Source: Rhizobium sp. Leaf371 (GTDB taxonomy: Bacteria; Pseudomonadota; Alphaproteobacteria; Rhizobiales; Rhizobiaceae). From it: a stretch of DNA of 64,000 nt. The notes beneath the pieces are model-generated. The model was not told the DNA's origin, searched no databases, and saw only the letters and a program-made list of their open reading frames with translations. The position numbers and the translations under genes are program-made. Below are positions 8,866-17,798 of the stretch, one piece after another. The stretch covers positions 372,001 to 436,000 of the forward strand of contig NZ_LMQB01000023.1 of the NCBI RefSeq assembly GCF_001424045.1. The letters run 5' to 3'. Position 1 is the first letter of the stretch. Each line of letters starts with the position of its first letter.

Positions 8866-9303
8866 ATGAAAATCGCCATCGGAGCCGACAGCGCCGGCAA
8901 GCCGCTTCTCGACGTCATCGCCAAGCATCTGGCGACCCGCAACGATCTCGAGGTCACGGATCTCAGCCAGCAGGGCTTTTATGCCGACCTGTCGCAGAAG
9001 CTTGCCCAGACCATCGTCGACGGCGAGAACGAGCGCGGCATCCTCTTCTGCGGCACCGGCATCGGCGTCAGCATCTCAGCCAACAAGGTGCCCGGCATCC
9101 GGGCGGCGCTGACGCACGACACCTATTCGGCAGAACGCGCCGCCAAGTCGAACAATGCGCAGATCATCACCATGGGCGCCCGCGTCATCGGTCCGGAACT
9201 TGCCAAGGCGATCGTCGATACCTGGCTCGCCTCGGAGTTCGATCCGAGCGGCTCCTCGGCCGACAACGTCAAGGCGATCGATCGCCTCGACACCGCCAAG
9301 TAA
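8866..9303 (+). CDS. rpiB: RpiB/LacAB-family isomerase (D-erythrose-4-phosphate isomerase type)
   Basis: This is a 145-residue RpiB fold protein with GADSAGKPL at the N-terminus and the active-site segment [20 protein letters not shown]; the Cys and the [11 protein letters not shown] strand are typical of RpiB. In Brucella the gene in this position (EryI) makes D-erythrose-4-phosphate in the last step of erythritol catabolism, feeding the pentose phosphate pathway. Ordinary ribose-5-phosphate isomerase activity cannot be excluded. AAAGGAAACAGCC precedes the ATG. It ends the eryR-tpiA2 operon, followed by a terminator. Confidence 0.9.
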   Translation: MKIAIGADSAGKPLLDVIAKHLATRNDLEVTDLSQQGFYADLSQKLAQTIVDGENERGILFCGTGIGVSISANKVPGIRAALTHDTYSAERAAKSNNAQIITMGARVIGPELAKAIVDTWLASEFDPSGSSADNVKAIDRLDTAK

Positions 9304-9349
9304 GTTCGCTTCCCTCACGTCGCGCAGATCCTCCCGCGCGACCGCGCAG

Positions 9350-9381
9350 ACAAACGCCCGGCAGAGATGCCGGGCGTTTGT
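9350..9381. terminator. Stem-loop terminator between rpiB and zntA
   Basis: A perfect 14-bp stem (ACAAACGCCCGGCA and complement) with a GAGA loop lies between two converging genes. The U-tract is poor (TCGTTGTTG), so termination may be partly factor-assisted. Confidence 0.7.
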
Positions 9382-9394
9382 CGTTGTTGAACGA

Positions 9395-11731
9395 TCAGGC
9401 GCGGACGCGCAGGAGGCGCAGGGCGTTGATGGTGACGAGCACCGTTGCGCCGGTATCCGCCAAAATCGCCGGCCAGAGGCCGGTGATGCCCACCACGGTC
9501 GTCACGAGGAAGATAGCCTTCAGACCGAGCGCGACGGCGATGTTCTGGCGGATGTTCGCCATGCAGCGCTTCGACAGATCGATCAGCGCTGCGACATCGG
9601 CGATGCGCCCGTGAAGAATAGCGGCATCCGCGGTTTCGAGCGCCACATCCGTGCCACCACCGATGGCGATGCCGATATCGGCCGCCGCGAGTGCAGGCGC
9701 ATCGTTGATGCCGTCTCCGACCTTGGCCACCGTCGCGCCCTGCGCCTTCAGCTCACGCACGATGGTCTGCTTGTCCTGCGGCATGAGGTCGGCGCGCACG
9801 TCGATGCCGAGATCACGCCCGACGGCCTCTGCCACGCGGCGGTTGTCGCCGGTGAGCATGACCGTGCGGATGCCGTTCGCCTTGAGCGCGGCCAGCGCCT
9901 GCCGCGCGTCCTTGCGCGGCTCGTCGCGCATGGCGATGGCACCCGCCGCCTGTCCGTCGATGACGAGCACCGAGACCGTCTTGCCGTCGTCGTTCAGCGC
10001 CTGAATGGCGCTCGACTGATCTGCGGTCAGCGGCGCGATGTCACCTGCGGCCCTGGGCGAGCCGAGGAAGAGGCTCTGCGAACCAACCTTGCCCGCGACG
10101 CCCTTGCCGCCCTGTGCCGATGCACCTTCGGCTGCGGGATAGGCGATGCCGTCAGCCTCCGCCCGGGCGAGAATGGCGAGCGCCAAGGGATGGCTCGATC
10201 CGGCATCGAGCGCGGCCGAGAGGCGCAGGATCTCGCGCTCCTCGCCCATGAAGGTGAGAATATCGGTGACCACGGGGCGTCCTTCGGTGAGCGTTCCCGT
10301 CTTGTCGAAGGCCACGGTATCGACCGTGCCGAGCTTTTCCAGAACAGCACCGCCCTTGACCAGCAGCCCCCGACGGGCGCCGGCCGACAGGGACGCCGCG
10401 ATGGCGGCCGGCGTCGAAATGACCAGGGCGCAGGGGCAGCCGATGAGGAGAATGGCGAGACCCTTGTAGACCCATTCCGACCAGGAGCCGCCGGCCAGAA
10501 GCGGCGGCAGGATGGCGACCAGCGCCGCAACCACGACCACGGCCGGGGTGTAGTAGCGCGAGAAGCGATCGATGAAGCGCTCGGTCGGCGCCTTCGCCTC
10601 CTGCGCTTCCTCCACCAGGCGGACCACACGGGCAATCGTGTTGTCAGCCGCTGCCGCGGTCACCGTCACGCGCAGCACGCCCTCGCCATTGACGGTACCG
10701 GCAAAGACCGGCTCGCTCGCAACCTTGCGAACGGGCACGCTTTCGCCCGTCACCGGCGCTTCGTCGATCGCACTTTCGCCTGAAAGGATCTCGCCATCGG
10801 CAGGAATGCGGTCGCCGGGGCGGATGCGAATGATGTTGCCGGGCACCAGCGCGTCTGCCTGCACCTCGCGCGTGACGTCGCCGTCTTCGAGGAAGGCCGT
10901 CTTCGGCACGAGGTCCGACAAGGCCTGGATGCTGCGCCGCGCGCGGCTGGCGGCCACGCCTTCGAGCAGTTCGCCGACAAGAAACAGGAAGACGACCGCT
11001 GCGGCCTCTTCTCCGGCATCGATGATGACGGCGCCGATGGCGGCAATGGTCATCAGCATCTCGATGGAGAACGGCGTTCCCGCCAGCGCCGCCATGATCG
11101 CGCGCCGGCCGATGGGCACGAGGCCGACCAGCAGCGCAAGGAGAAAGGCTTCGGACGCAAACTCGGGAAACAGATGCCCGACGGCGTAGGCAAGCACGAG
11201 CGCACCGCCGCAGAGAAGCGTCAACCGGCCCTTGGCCGATGCCCACCAGGGTCCGGACGTGGGCCCATGATCATGGCCGTGCAGACCTGCCGGAAGGGAG
11301 GCGGCGGCGCTTTCGGACGTTGGACGCTGTGCATCGTGGGAATGGGCATGGTTACCGTGATCATGATCGTGCTTCTCACGGTCATGGTCATGGTCATGGT
11401 CATGGTCATGGTCATGGTCATGGTCATGGTCATGGTCGCCATGATCGTGATGGGCGTGTCCGCTGCAACACGCAGAAGCCTGCGCAGGTGCCGCATTCGC
11501 CGGCGCCCGGTTCGCGGGCACGGTCTTGTAGCCGAGACCGGAAACCTTGCGCGCCAGTGCGTCCAGGTCGGTCGTCTCGTCGTGATGAACGGTCATGGCT
11601 TGCGTCGTGACGGAGACCGCGACATCCGAGACCCCGGCCACGCGCCGGACAGCGGTGTCGATCTTGGACGCGCATGAAGCGCAGTCCATGCCCGAAACGT
11701 CAAATCGCGTCTTTCGCATCTCACCCATCAT
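9395..11731 (-). CDS. zntA: P1B-type Zn/Cd/Pb efflux ATPase with a His-Asp repeat
   Basis: This heavy-metal P-type ATPase of about 778 residues pumps Zn2+, Cd2+ or Pb2+ out of the cytoplasm. In order: an HMA domain (residues 7-74) with GMDCASC; a CCSGHAHH segment then a linker made almost only of His-Asp pairs (about 92-137); transmembrane helices; TGES; the metal channel motif CPC; DKTGT phosphorylation loop; GDGINDAP hinge; and ADTGAT in the last helix, the Asp that with CPC marks Zn/Cd/Pb specificity. The start is ATG 11731 or 11728 behind GAGAGGGAG; the TTG at 11734 is possible but overlaps that site. Its own MerR-type promoter lies directly upstream. Confidence 0.96.
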   Translation of the reverse strand: MMGEMRKTRFDVSGMDCASCASKIDTAVRRVAGVSDVAVSVTTQAMTVHHDETTDLDALARKVSGLGYKTVPANRAPANAAPAQASACCSGHAHHDHGDHDHDHDHDHDHDHDHDHDREKHDHDHGNHAHSHDAQRPTSESAAASLPAGLHGHDHGPTSGPWWASAKGRLTLLCGGALVLAYAVGHLFPEFASEAFLLALLVGLVPIGRRAIMAALAGTPFSIEMLMTIAAIGAVIIDAGEEAAAVVFLFLVGELLEGVAASRARRSIQALSDLVPKTAFLEDGDVTREVQADALVPGNIIRIRPGDRIPADGEILSGESAIDEAPVTGESVPVRKVASEPVFAGTVNGEGVLRVTVTAAAADNTIARVVRLVEEAQEAKAPTERFIDRFSRYYTPAVVVVAALVAILPPLLAGGSWSEWVYKGLAILLIGCPCALVISTPAAIAASLSAGARRGLLVKGGAVLEKLGTVDTVAFDKTGTLTEGRPVVTDILTFMGEEREILRLSAALDAGSSHPLALAILARAEADGIAYPAAEGASAQGGKGVAGKVGSQSLFLGSPRAAGDIAPLTADQSSAIQALNDDGKTVSVLVIDGQAAGAIAMRDEPRKDARQALAALKANGIRTVMLTGDNRRVAEAVGRDLGIDVRADLMPQDKQTIVRELKAQGATVAKVGDGINDAPALAAADIGIAIGGGTDVALETADAAILHGRIADVAALIDLSKRCMANIRQNIAVALGLKAIFLVTTVVGITGLWPAILADTGATVLVTINALRLLRVRA
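11381..11437. repeat. Perfect hexanucleotide tandem repeat inside zntA
   Basis: GTCATG is repeated nine times without a mismatch plus a partial GTC, 57 bp in all, read on the minus strand as alternating Asp and His codons (GAC CAT). The codon choice is uniform, so the repeat is pure at DNA level and open to replication slippage, which would change the length of the metal-binding linker in frame. Confidence 0.95.
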
Positions 11732-11754
11732 CAACTCCCTCTCGTGTAGGCGTG

Positions 11755-11785
11755 GTTGTAAGGGCTCTAGCGACTAGAGCTACAA
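11755..11785 (-). promoter_or_regulatory. MerR-family type promoter of zntA
   Basis: On the minus strand a -35 TTGTAG (11785-11780) and a -10 TACAAC (11760-11755) are separated by 19 bp rather than 17. The spacer carries the dyad GCTCTAG-TCG-CTAGAGC, partly overlapping the -35. A 19-20 bp spacer with a central dyad is the hallmark of promoters activated by MerR-family metal sensors such as ZntR or CadR. No MerR gene lies in this window, so the sensor must act in trans. Confidence 0.75.
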
Positions 11786-11849
11786 GCTAAAAATGACGGG
11801 ATGAGCGATTTTTACATCCGGGCCGGGCGCGCGGCCGTAAAATCGGCTG

Positions 11850-12422
11850 ATGACAGGACACGAGACGATGACTGACAACGAGACGCAACACGGCGATGAT
11901 GGCCGTTTGCCGCATGTTTCCTACCGGCCCCTGATCCTCACAGCCGAGATGGAGGCAACGGCTCAGGAGCACTTCGATTTTCTGCGCGCCCGACATTTCC
12001 CCCCGGAGCGAAACTGGCTATCGGCGCATATCACGTTGTTCCATGCTCTGCCGGGTGCGGAAAGAGCGGCCATCGAGCAGCATCTTGACGAGGCCACGGC
12101 CGGGTTGCGGCCCATCGCGGCAACGGTCGAGACCGTTCGCTTGCTTGGAAACGGCGTCGCCTTTGCGCTGTCGAGCCCTGCCCTTGAGGGTTTGCGAGCC
12201 GCACTCGTGCAGCGATGGAGCCCGTGGCTGACGCGACAGGACCAGCAGGGTTTTCGACCGCATGTGACGGTGCAGAACAAGGTCTCCCCGGACACCGCAC
12301 GTGCGCTTCAGGCATCGCTGTCCGAAGACTTCGCTCCGTGGGATTTCGCGGTCACCGGACTTCGTCTCTGGCACTATGCCGGGGGCCCCTGGGAGCCGGC
12401 GGCCCGTTTTCCACCGAAATGA
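11850..12422 (+). CDS. 2H phosphoesterase superfamily protein (2'-5' RNA ligase-like)
   Basis: This is a 190-residue protein with the two HxT motifs that define 2H phosphoesterases: HITLFH near residue 60 and HVTVQN near residue 140, on a LigT-like fold. Members hydrolyse or form cyclic phosphate and 2'-5' RNA bonds; the substrate here is unknown. The start is either ATG 11850 or ATG 11868 (MTDNETQ), and neither has an ideal ribosome site. It is divergent from zntA and ends 4 nt from the converging DUF6074 gene. Confidence 0.85.
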   Translation: MTGHETMTDNETQHGDDGRLPHVSYRPLILTAEMEATAQEHFDFLRARHFPPERNWLSAHITLFHALPGAERAAIEQHLDEATAGLRPIAATVETVRLLGNGVAFALSSPALEGLRAALVQRWSPWLTRQDQQGFRPHVTVQNKVSPDTARALQASLSEDFAPWDFAVTGLRLWHYAGGPWEPAARFPPK

Positions 12423-12426
12423 AGCG

Positions 12427-12750
12427 TCAGGTGCGGGCGCGGTGGCCTTCTTCCGGATCCGCATCGGCGCCTGCTTCGAGACGCTCGCTGTAGCGGCGCA
12501 TCATTTCAAGCTGCACTTCCGTCTGGAAATCCATAACCTGATGATGAATGTCATTTTCGTCACAGCCCAACGTGACGAGATCGTCGGCAAGGTTGCGGCA
12601 GGCCGTGCGCCAGTAGGTCACGGCCGCTTCGCCATGAACGGCTTCGAGCTCGACCGCGCACCGGCGGATCAGGTTTGTCCGTCCGGACAGCGGAAATGCG
12701 ATGATCCCGCTCTGCGCGCCCCGGGCGTCGTGTCCTGTCGTCATGTTCAC
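12427..12750 (-). CDS. DUF6074 family protein
   Basis: This is a 107-residue soluble protein with the pattern IIAFPLSGRTNLIRR followed by a helical region that alternates His, Glu and hydrophobic residues, matching a small rhizobial family (DUF6074) of unknown function. The GTG at 12750 is preferred because AAGGAG lies 7 nt upstream; the ATG at 12744 would be 13-14 nt from it. It stands alone, convergent with the 2H phosphoesterase. Confidence 0.75.
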   Translation of the reverse strand: MNMTTGHDARGAQSGIIAFPLSGRTNLIRRCAVELEAVHGEAAVTYWRTACRNLADDLVTLGCDENDIHHQVMDFQTEVQLEMMRRYSERLEAGADADPEEGHRART

Positions 12751-12827
12751 ACCGATTCTCCTTCTGTCACCCTGATGTAAGGAGATTTTGGTTAACGCTT
12801 CGTATCCAACACCTTGACGGCGTTCCC

Positions 12828-13301
12828 TTATGTAACGAGCGGCATGGCTGCAGCACCAAGCACCGCAACCGCATCGGCCGGTGCAAGACGGACCTGCAGG
12901 CCGCGCTGCCCGCCATTGATATAGACCAGCGGCTCGGCGAGTGCCGTTTCCTCAAGGAAGGTCGGCACCAATTTTTTCTGCCCGAACGGGCTGATACCGC
13001 CGACATGATAGCCGGTGAGCCGCTCGGCAGCGGCCGGCTTCATCATGGCCGCGGACTTGCCCGATGCGGCGGCAGCCAGCGTCTTCATGTTCACCTCGCG
13101 GTCGGATGGCACGACCACGCAGACCGGCTTGCCATCGACCTCTGCCATCAGCGTCTTCAGCACGCGATGTGGCGCCTCGCCCATGGCTTCGGCCGCCGCC
13201 ATGCCGATCCGATCGACGGAAGAGTCGTAGTCATAGCTATGGGTGGTGAAGGCGATCCCGGCTTTTGCCAGCGCCTGCGTTGCACGTGTCGTTTTCGACA
13301 T
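12828..13301 (-). CDS. ybaK: Cys-tRNA(Pro)/Cys-tRNA(Cys) deacylase YbaK
   Basis: YbaK-type proteins hydrolyse mischarged Cys-tRNA(Pro) in trans and protect translation fidelity. The 157-residue protein has the family pattern: RVLKTLMAEVDGK, the substrate-site GYHVGGISPFGQKK loop and VYINGGQRGLQ. It is 22 nt upstream (in reading direction, downstream) of the ArsC/Spx-like gene and on the same strand, so co-transcription is likely. Confidence 0.92.
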   Translation of the reverse strand: MSKTTRATQALAKAGIAFTTHSYDYDSSVDRIGMAAAEAMGEAPHRVLKTLMAEVDGKPVCVVVPSDREVNMKTLAAAASGKSAAMMKPAAAERLTGYHVGGISPFGQKKLVPTFLEETALAEPLVYINGGQRGLQVRLAPADAVAVLGAAAMPLVT

Positions 13302-13322
13302 GGCCTGTTTCCCTTTGGGGGC

Positions 13323-13673
13323 TCAGTTTCCGAAAAGTCTCTCGTAGGCCTCCGGCCGGAAGCCGGCGGTCAGTGCGCCTTCACGATCGAGGATCGGGCG
13401 CTTGATCATGGACGGGTTGGCCAGCATCAAGGCGATCGCCTTTTCCACGTCGAGATCCTGCTTGTCCGCGTCCGGAAGCTTGCGGAACGTTGTCCCTGCT
13501 TTGTTCAGGACGCTCTCCCAGCCCAGCGCGGCGCACCAAGCCGAGAGGGATTCACGGTCGATATCATCGACCTTGTAGTCGTGAAACCGATAGGCGATGC
13601 CGCGGCCATCGAGCCAGGTCCGGGCTTTCTTCATCGTGTCGCAGTTGCGGATGCCGTAAAGGGTCGCCACCAT
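13323..13673 (-). CDS. ArsC/Spx-family protein (YffB-like)
   Basis: This is a 116-residue thioredoxin-fold protein of the arsenate reductase-like family. It has GIRNCDTMKKARTWL at the N-terminus, in the place of the active-site Cys loop, and MIKRPIL near residue 85. The single Cys followed by DT resembles YffB rather than the CX2C of Spx; YffB is thought to be glutathione-dependent, but its substrate is not settled. ATG 13673 has GGAGGACTGATC upstream. It starts 2 nt after the stop of the deacylase-family gene, indicating one operon. Confidence 0.88.
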   Translation of the reverse strand: MVATLYGIRNCDTMKKARTWLDGRGIAYRFHDYKVDDIDRESLSAWCAALGWESVLNKAGTTFRKLPDADKQDLDVEKAIALMLANPSMIKRPILDREGALTAGFRPEAYERLFGN

Positions 13674-13675
13674 GA

Positions 13676-14737
13676 TCAGTCCTCCAACGCGCCGGATTTG
13701 CGGCCGGCTTCGGTGTTTCCGGCACAACCGATCTTCATCAGGTCGTCGCGGCGGCGGGCGAAGCGGGCGGACGACCGCGTGACGACCAGGCCGGCCTGCG
13801 GCGCGCGCACCTCCACATCGTGCTCCGGAAAGCCGGGTCGCGGGACGAGGACGGCCAGCAGGTCGCCGGCCTCGACGCGTTCGCCGATGTCGCGATGAAA
13901 GAGAACGGTGCCGGGAACAGGCGCTTTGATCATTTCAATCGTGTCGAGAGCGAAGGCCGGGCCGGAATAGGGCTCAAGCGCGGGTGCGTCGCCCTCCACG
14001 ATGCCGCGGGCCTGAAGAAACGCCCAGAGCCCGTCGGCATCGCGACGCGCCACGTTCGGGCCGACGTCGCGACGCCCGCGCAACTCCACCGTCACCGAGA
14101 GACGACCCGGCAGCGAGACGTCCTTGCCGCCCCTCTCCTGTTTCCAGGCATAGGAAACGGCCTCCTCGAAGGCCGAGCTTTCTCCGTCGGACAGGAAGAC
14201 CGCGTCCATCTGCAGGGCCGATGCAAGATCGGAAGCCTCGGGCCAGAAGGCGCTATCGATATAGGCATAGGGCAGCGATTCGTCGTCGCAGTGGAGATCG
14301 AGCACCAGATCCGCGCCGAGCGCGCGGTTGAGCAGCTCCCGCTTCAGCCGTTCCGGCGCAGTGAGCCGATCGAGACCCAGCAACAACTCGTGCCGTGCGG
14401 ACGAGGCGATCAGGGGAAAATCGCGATTGTAATTGCCGCGCGACCCCAGGTCGAAGCGGCCTTGCATCTCGCCGAAATGCGCCTGTGCCGCACCGATGGG
14501 ATTTGCCTGCGGCACGATGGTGATGTCGCCCCGGATCGCACCCGCAGCTTCCGCCTCGCCTAGCCGTGCACACAGCAGGTGAAGCGCAGCGACACCCGGG
14601 AGTTCGTTGGCGTGCAGGGCGGCCTGAATATAGACCTTCTGTACCGCGTTGGCGTGCGGCCCGGAAAATTCGAGGACCGGAATGTGCCAGCTGATCTCCG
14701 GCGTATCTCCGGGAATGACGATCGCGCTCTGCTTCAC
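13676..14737 (-). CDS. Succinylglutamate desuccinylase/aspartoacylase family zinc hydrolase
   Basis: This is a 353-residue M14-like deacylase. Zinc ligands are visible: HANE near residue 40 (His and Glu) and DLHCDD near residue 145 (second His). The C-terminal 100 residues form a beta domain ending in a biotinyl-lipoyl-like stretch (VLFHRDIGERVEAGD then LLAVLV). Relatives cleave N-acyl amino acids or N-acetyl-ectoine derivatives; the substrate here is not shown. The start is a GTG at 14737 with GGAGGCCCAAG just before it; the upstream frame is not family-like. It appears to lead the arsC-like/ybaK group. Confidence 0.85.
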   Translation of the reverse strand: MKQSAIVIPGDTPEISWHIPVLEFSGPHANAVQKVYIQAALHANELPGVAALHLLCARLGEAEAAGAIRGDITIVPQANPIGAAQAHFGEMQGRFDLGSRGNYNRDFPLIASSARHELLLGLDRLTAPERLKRELLNRALGADLVLDLHCDDESLPYAYIDSAFWPEASDLASALQMDAVFLSDGESSAFEEAVSYAWKQERGGKDVSLPGRLSVTVELRGRRDVGPNVARRDADGLWAFLQARGIVEGDAPALEPYSGPAFALDTIEMIKAPVPGTVLFHRDIGERVEAGDLLAVLVPRPGFPEHDVEVRAPQAGLVVTRSSARFARRRDDLMKIGCAGNTEAGRKSGALED

Positions 14738-14853
14738 CTTGGGCCTCCATCCTGTTCCGCCTCTATAGCCGAACCACCGCATCGTTCAAGAACGAAAAGT
14801 GAACGATTACGCCTTGGCAGAGCCTGGAATAGGGAGAAAGACGATAGAGAAGA

Positions 14854-14886
14854 AGCCGGCGCGTCACATCGCGTGGCGCACCGGCT
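14854..14886 (-). terminator. Intrinsic terminator after guaA
   Basis: Read on the minus strand, a 10-bp stem (AGCCGGTGCG with CGCGCCGGCT, one G-U pair) is followed by TTCTTCTC. It starts 13 nt past the guaA stop codon. Confidence 0.65.
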
Positions 14887-14898
14887 CCTTGCCTGGTC

Positions 14899-16476
14899 TT
14901 ATTCCCACTCGATCGTGCCTGGCGGCTTCGACGTTATGTCGTAGACGACGCGGTTGATGCCGCGGACTTCGTTGATGATGCGGGTTGCGGTGCGGCCGAG
15001 GAAGGTCATGTCGTAGGGGTAGAAATCGGCCGTCATGCCGTCGACCGAGGTGACGGCGCGCAGGGCGCAGACGAAGTCGTAGGTGCGGTAGTCGCCCATG
15101 ACGCCGACGGTCTGGACCGGGAGCAGCACGGCGAAGGCCTGCCAGATGACGTCGTAGAGGCCGGCCTTGCGGATCTCGTCGAGATAGACGGCATCGGCCT
15201 TGCGCAGGATGTCGAGCTTTTCGCGCGTCACGCCGCCGGGGCAACGAATGGCAAGGCCCGGGCCCGGGAAGGGATGGCGGCCGACGAAGCGTTCGGGCAA
15301 ACCGAGCTCGCGTCCGAGCACGCGGACTTCGTCCTTGAAGAGCTCGCGCAGCGGCTCGACCAGCTTCATGTTCATGCGGGCCGGCAGGCCGCCGACATTG
15401 TGGTGGCTCTTGATCGTGACGGACGGGCCGCCCGAGAAGGACACGCTTTCGATCACGTCGGGATAGAGCGTGCCCTGCGCGAGGAAGGCCGGGGCGCCCT
15501 TGCCGTCGGCCGCGATCTTCGCGGCTTCCGCCTCGAACACCTCGATGAAGAGGCGGCCGATGATCTTGCGCTTGACCTCGGGATCGACCTCGCCGGCAAG
15601 CTCGGTCAGGAACAGGTCCGACGCATCCACATGGACGAGCGGGATATTGTAGTGGTCGCGGAACATCGTGATCACTTCGTCCGCCTCGTTAAGACGCATC
15701 ATGCCGTGATCGACGAAGACGCAGGTCAGCTGGTCGCCGATCGCCTCGTGGATCAGCACGGCGGCAACCGAGCTGTCGACACCGCCGGAAAGGCCGCAGA
15801 TGACGCGGCCGTCGCCCACGTCGTCGCGGATCTTGCGGATCATTTCGGCGCGGTAGGCGGCCATGGTCCAGTCGGACTTCAGCCCGACGATCTTGTGCAC
15901 GAAGTTGGAGAGGAGCTTGCCGCCATCCGGCGTGTGCACCACTTCCGGGTGGAACATGGTGGTGTAGTAGCGGCGCTTCTCATCGGCCGCGATCGCGAAC
16001 GGCGCGTTTTCGGACGTGGCGATGACCTCGAAGCCCTGCGGCAGCTGCGTCACGCGGTCGCCATGGCTCATCCAGACGGGATAGCGGCCGCCAACCTCCC
16101 ACAGGCCGTCGAACAGCGGGCTTGCCGCCTTGATCTCGACATCGGCGCGGCCGAATTCGGCGGCGTGGCCACCTTCGACGGTGCCGCCGAGCTGCGTGCA
16201 CATCGTCTGCTGGCCATAACAGATGCCGAGCAGCGGAATGCCGCTGTCGAACACGGCCTGCGGCGCCCGTGGGCTGCCGTCCGCCGTGACGGAGGCCGGG
16301 CCGCCGGAGAAGATGACGCCTTTCGGACCCATCCGGGCGAAGGCCTCGTCGGCATTGTTGAACGGGTGGATCTCGCAGTAGACGCCGGCTTCACGAACCC
16401 GGCGCGCGATGAGCTGGGTCACCTGGCTGCCGAAATCGATAATGAGGATGCTGTCGGGATGGGCTATCTCGGTCAT
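14899..16476 (-). CDS. guaA: GMP synthase (glutamine-hydrolysing)
   Basis: GuaA converts XMP to GMP using ATP and glutamine, the last step of guanine nucleotide synthesis. The 525-residue protein has the class I amidotransferase domain first (nucleophile in [11 protein letters not shown], then MFHPEVVHT), the ATP pyrophosphatase P-loop LSGGVDSS, and the C-terminal dimerisation domain ending KPPGTIEWE, the family's invariant tail. ATG 16476 ([18 protein letters not shown]) was chosen from family length; AAGG lies upstream. It is monocistronic. Confidence 0.98.
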   Translation of the reverse strand: MTEIAHPDSILIIDFGSQVTQLIARRVREAGVYCEIHPFNNADEAFARMGPKGVIFSGGPASVTADGSPRAPQAVFDSGIPLLGICYGQQTMCTQLGGTVEGGHAAEFGRADVEIKAASPLFDGLWEVGGRYPVWMSHGDRVTQLPQGFEVIATSENAPFAIAADEKRRYYTTMFHPEVVHTPDGGKLLSNFVHKIVGLKSDWTMAAYRAEMIRKIRDDVGDGRVICGLSGGVDSSVAAVLIHEAIGDQLTCVFVDHGMMRLNEADEVITMFRDHYNIPLVHVDASDLFLTELAGEVDPEVKRKIIGRLFIEVFEAEAAKIAADGKGAPAFLAQGTLYPDVIESVSFSGGPSVTIKSHHNVGGLPARMNMKLVEPLRELFKDEVRVLGRELGLPERFVGRHPFPGPGLAIRCPGGVTREKLDILRKADAVYLDEIRKAGLYDVIWQAFAVLLPVQTVGVMGDYRTYDFVCALRAVTSVDGMTADFYPYDMTFLGRTATRIINEVRGINRVVYDITSKPPGTIEWE

Positions 16477-16561
16477 GCCTGGCCTTTTCACGCGCGGGAT
16501 CATTCCGAGCCTTTAAATAAACAGGCCGGCAAGTGCAACGTCTAACCCGCGTCTGCCTGCC

Positions 16562-17224
16562 TCAAAGGCCGAGCGCACCTTCCGCCAACGCCGTTTCGAG
16601 CCTGTCCAGGACGGCCGCGAGCTTCTCGTCGATAACGTCGAGATAGGCCGTCCAGTCGGAGACATGGCGCAGGTCGGCCTTGCCATCGGAAATGCCGCGC
16701 AGCGCCAGCAGCGGCACGCCGAAGGCTTGGCAGGCGCGCAGCACGGCGAAGGTTTCCATATCCACCATGTCGGCGGCGATATCGGCATAGGCCGCGCCCG
16801 AGACGATATTGCCGCCGGTGGAGAGGCTCGCTTCCGCGAGGCCGGGAACGCGCAGGGCTAGCGGAACGGTGACGGGAAGGTCGAGGAAAGGTGTCGCGCC
16901 TTTTTCAAAACCGAGCGGCGATGCATCCATGTCGCGATAGGCAACCGATGTCGCCTGGTACACCTCCGCCTGCTCGAGCCGGGCGGAGCCGGCCGAGCCG
17001 AGGGAGACGACAAGTGCCGGAAGACGATTTGCGGCGGATAGTCGCTGCAGGGCGCGCGTGACAGAAACCGCAGCCTCCACCGGGCCGACGCCCGTCATCA
17101 ACGGCGTCATCCGTGTCTTCAGGTGGGGGCCATATTCCGCCTCTGCCGCCATGACGTAGAGGACGGCTCGATCGCCCGCCTGTTTCAGCAGAAGTTCGGG
17201 CATGTCATCGTTCCATTCGTTCAC
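16562..17224 (-). CDS. mtnN: 5'-methylthioadenosine/S-adenosylhomocysteine nucleosidase
   Basis: This enzyme splits MTA or SAH into adenine and the thioribose, recycling the products of SAM-dependent reactions. Features of the nucleoside phosphorylase fold: TGVGPVEAA, VSLGSAGS, the VDMETFAV motif whose Glu binds the ribose, and ISDGKADL with the catalytic Asp. At 220 residues it is a little short. The GTG at 17224 overlaps the stop of the thioesterase gene (GTGA), suggesting translational coupling; ATG 17203 is an alternative start and fits the conserved core as well. Confidence 0.87.
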   Translation of the reverse strand: MNEWNDDMPELLLKQAGDRAVLYVMAAEAEYGPHLKTRMTPLMTGVGPVEAAVSVTRALQRLSAANRLPALVVSLGSAGSARLEQAEVYQATSVAYRDMDASPLGFEKGATPFLDLPVTVPLALRVPGLAEASLSTGGNIVSGAAYADIAADMVDMETFAVLRACQAFGVPLLALRGISDGKADLRHVSDWTAYLDVIDEKLAAVLDRLETALAEGALGL

Positions 17225-17673
17225 TCTGCAAATCCTTCGCGGTCGCGCACGACCATCTTTGTGGCCGTCATCGAGGCGATCAGCTTGGGCGGCGCGTCCT
17301 GCGACATCGCATAGGCGCGGCCGTCGGAGACGATGATCGTCGTGCCCGGCTTGGTGATCTCGCCGCGAAACAGAAAACGCTCGCCGCGGCCGGGCGACAG
17401 CAGGTTGACCTTGAACTCGATGGTGAGCAGACCGGCGTCCGGTTCCAGCACCGAATAGCCCGCATAGGTGCTTGCGGTTTCCAGTGCAGAGGAAATGATG
17501 CCCGCGTGGAGAATGCCGTGTTGCTGCGTCATCATCTCGTCGAAGGGCAGCTCGATCTCCACCATGCCCTGCTCGACGCGCGTCAGTTCGGCACCGATCG
17601 TCCGCATGAAGGCCTGCCGGTCGAAACTCCGGCGGACACGGAGGCGAAAGTCGTGGTCGATCGTCTCATCCAT
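17221..17673 (-). CDS. PaaI-type hotdog thioesterase
   Basis: This is a 150-residue hotdog-fold acyl-CoA thioesterase-like protein. The motif QQHGILHAGIISSALETASTY with the HGG-like turn and the catalytic acidic residue on the helix is near residue 51, followed by TIEFKVNLLSPGRG. The substrate is unknown. ATG 17673 starts the conserved core, with only a weak ribosome site. It overlaps mtnN by 4 nt and follows tspO by 125 nt on the same strand. Confidence 0.87.
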   Translation of the reverse strand: MDETIDHDFRLRVRRSFDRQAFMRTIGAELTRVEQGMVEIELPFDEMMTQQHGILHAGIISSALETASTYAGYSVLEPDAGLLTIEFKVNLLSPGRGERFLFRGEITKPGTTIIVSDGRAYAMSQDAPPKLIASMTATKMVVRDREGFAE

Positions 17674-17798
17674 GTCCAACACCCCAATGCCACCGGATCG
17701 GCGGCTCCGGACAACGTCTGCGGCCGGCTTCTCGCTCGGAACGGCGGGAGACTGGCACGCACGTCCCCTCGCCTGCAAGGGCTTGCCCTTTAGCACGT

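Noticed and set aside
9155-10783. Plus-strand frame over zntA
   Set aside because: Antisense shadow of the P-type ATPase; no independent start or domain.
11371-11440. CRISPR-like or microsatellite non-coding array
   Set aside because: The hexamer repeat has no spacers and is in frame within the ATPase as His-Asp pairs.
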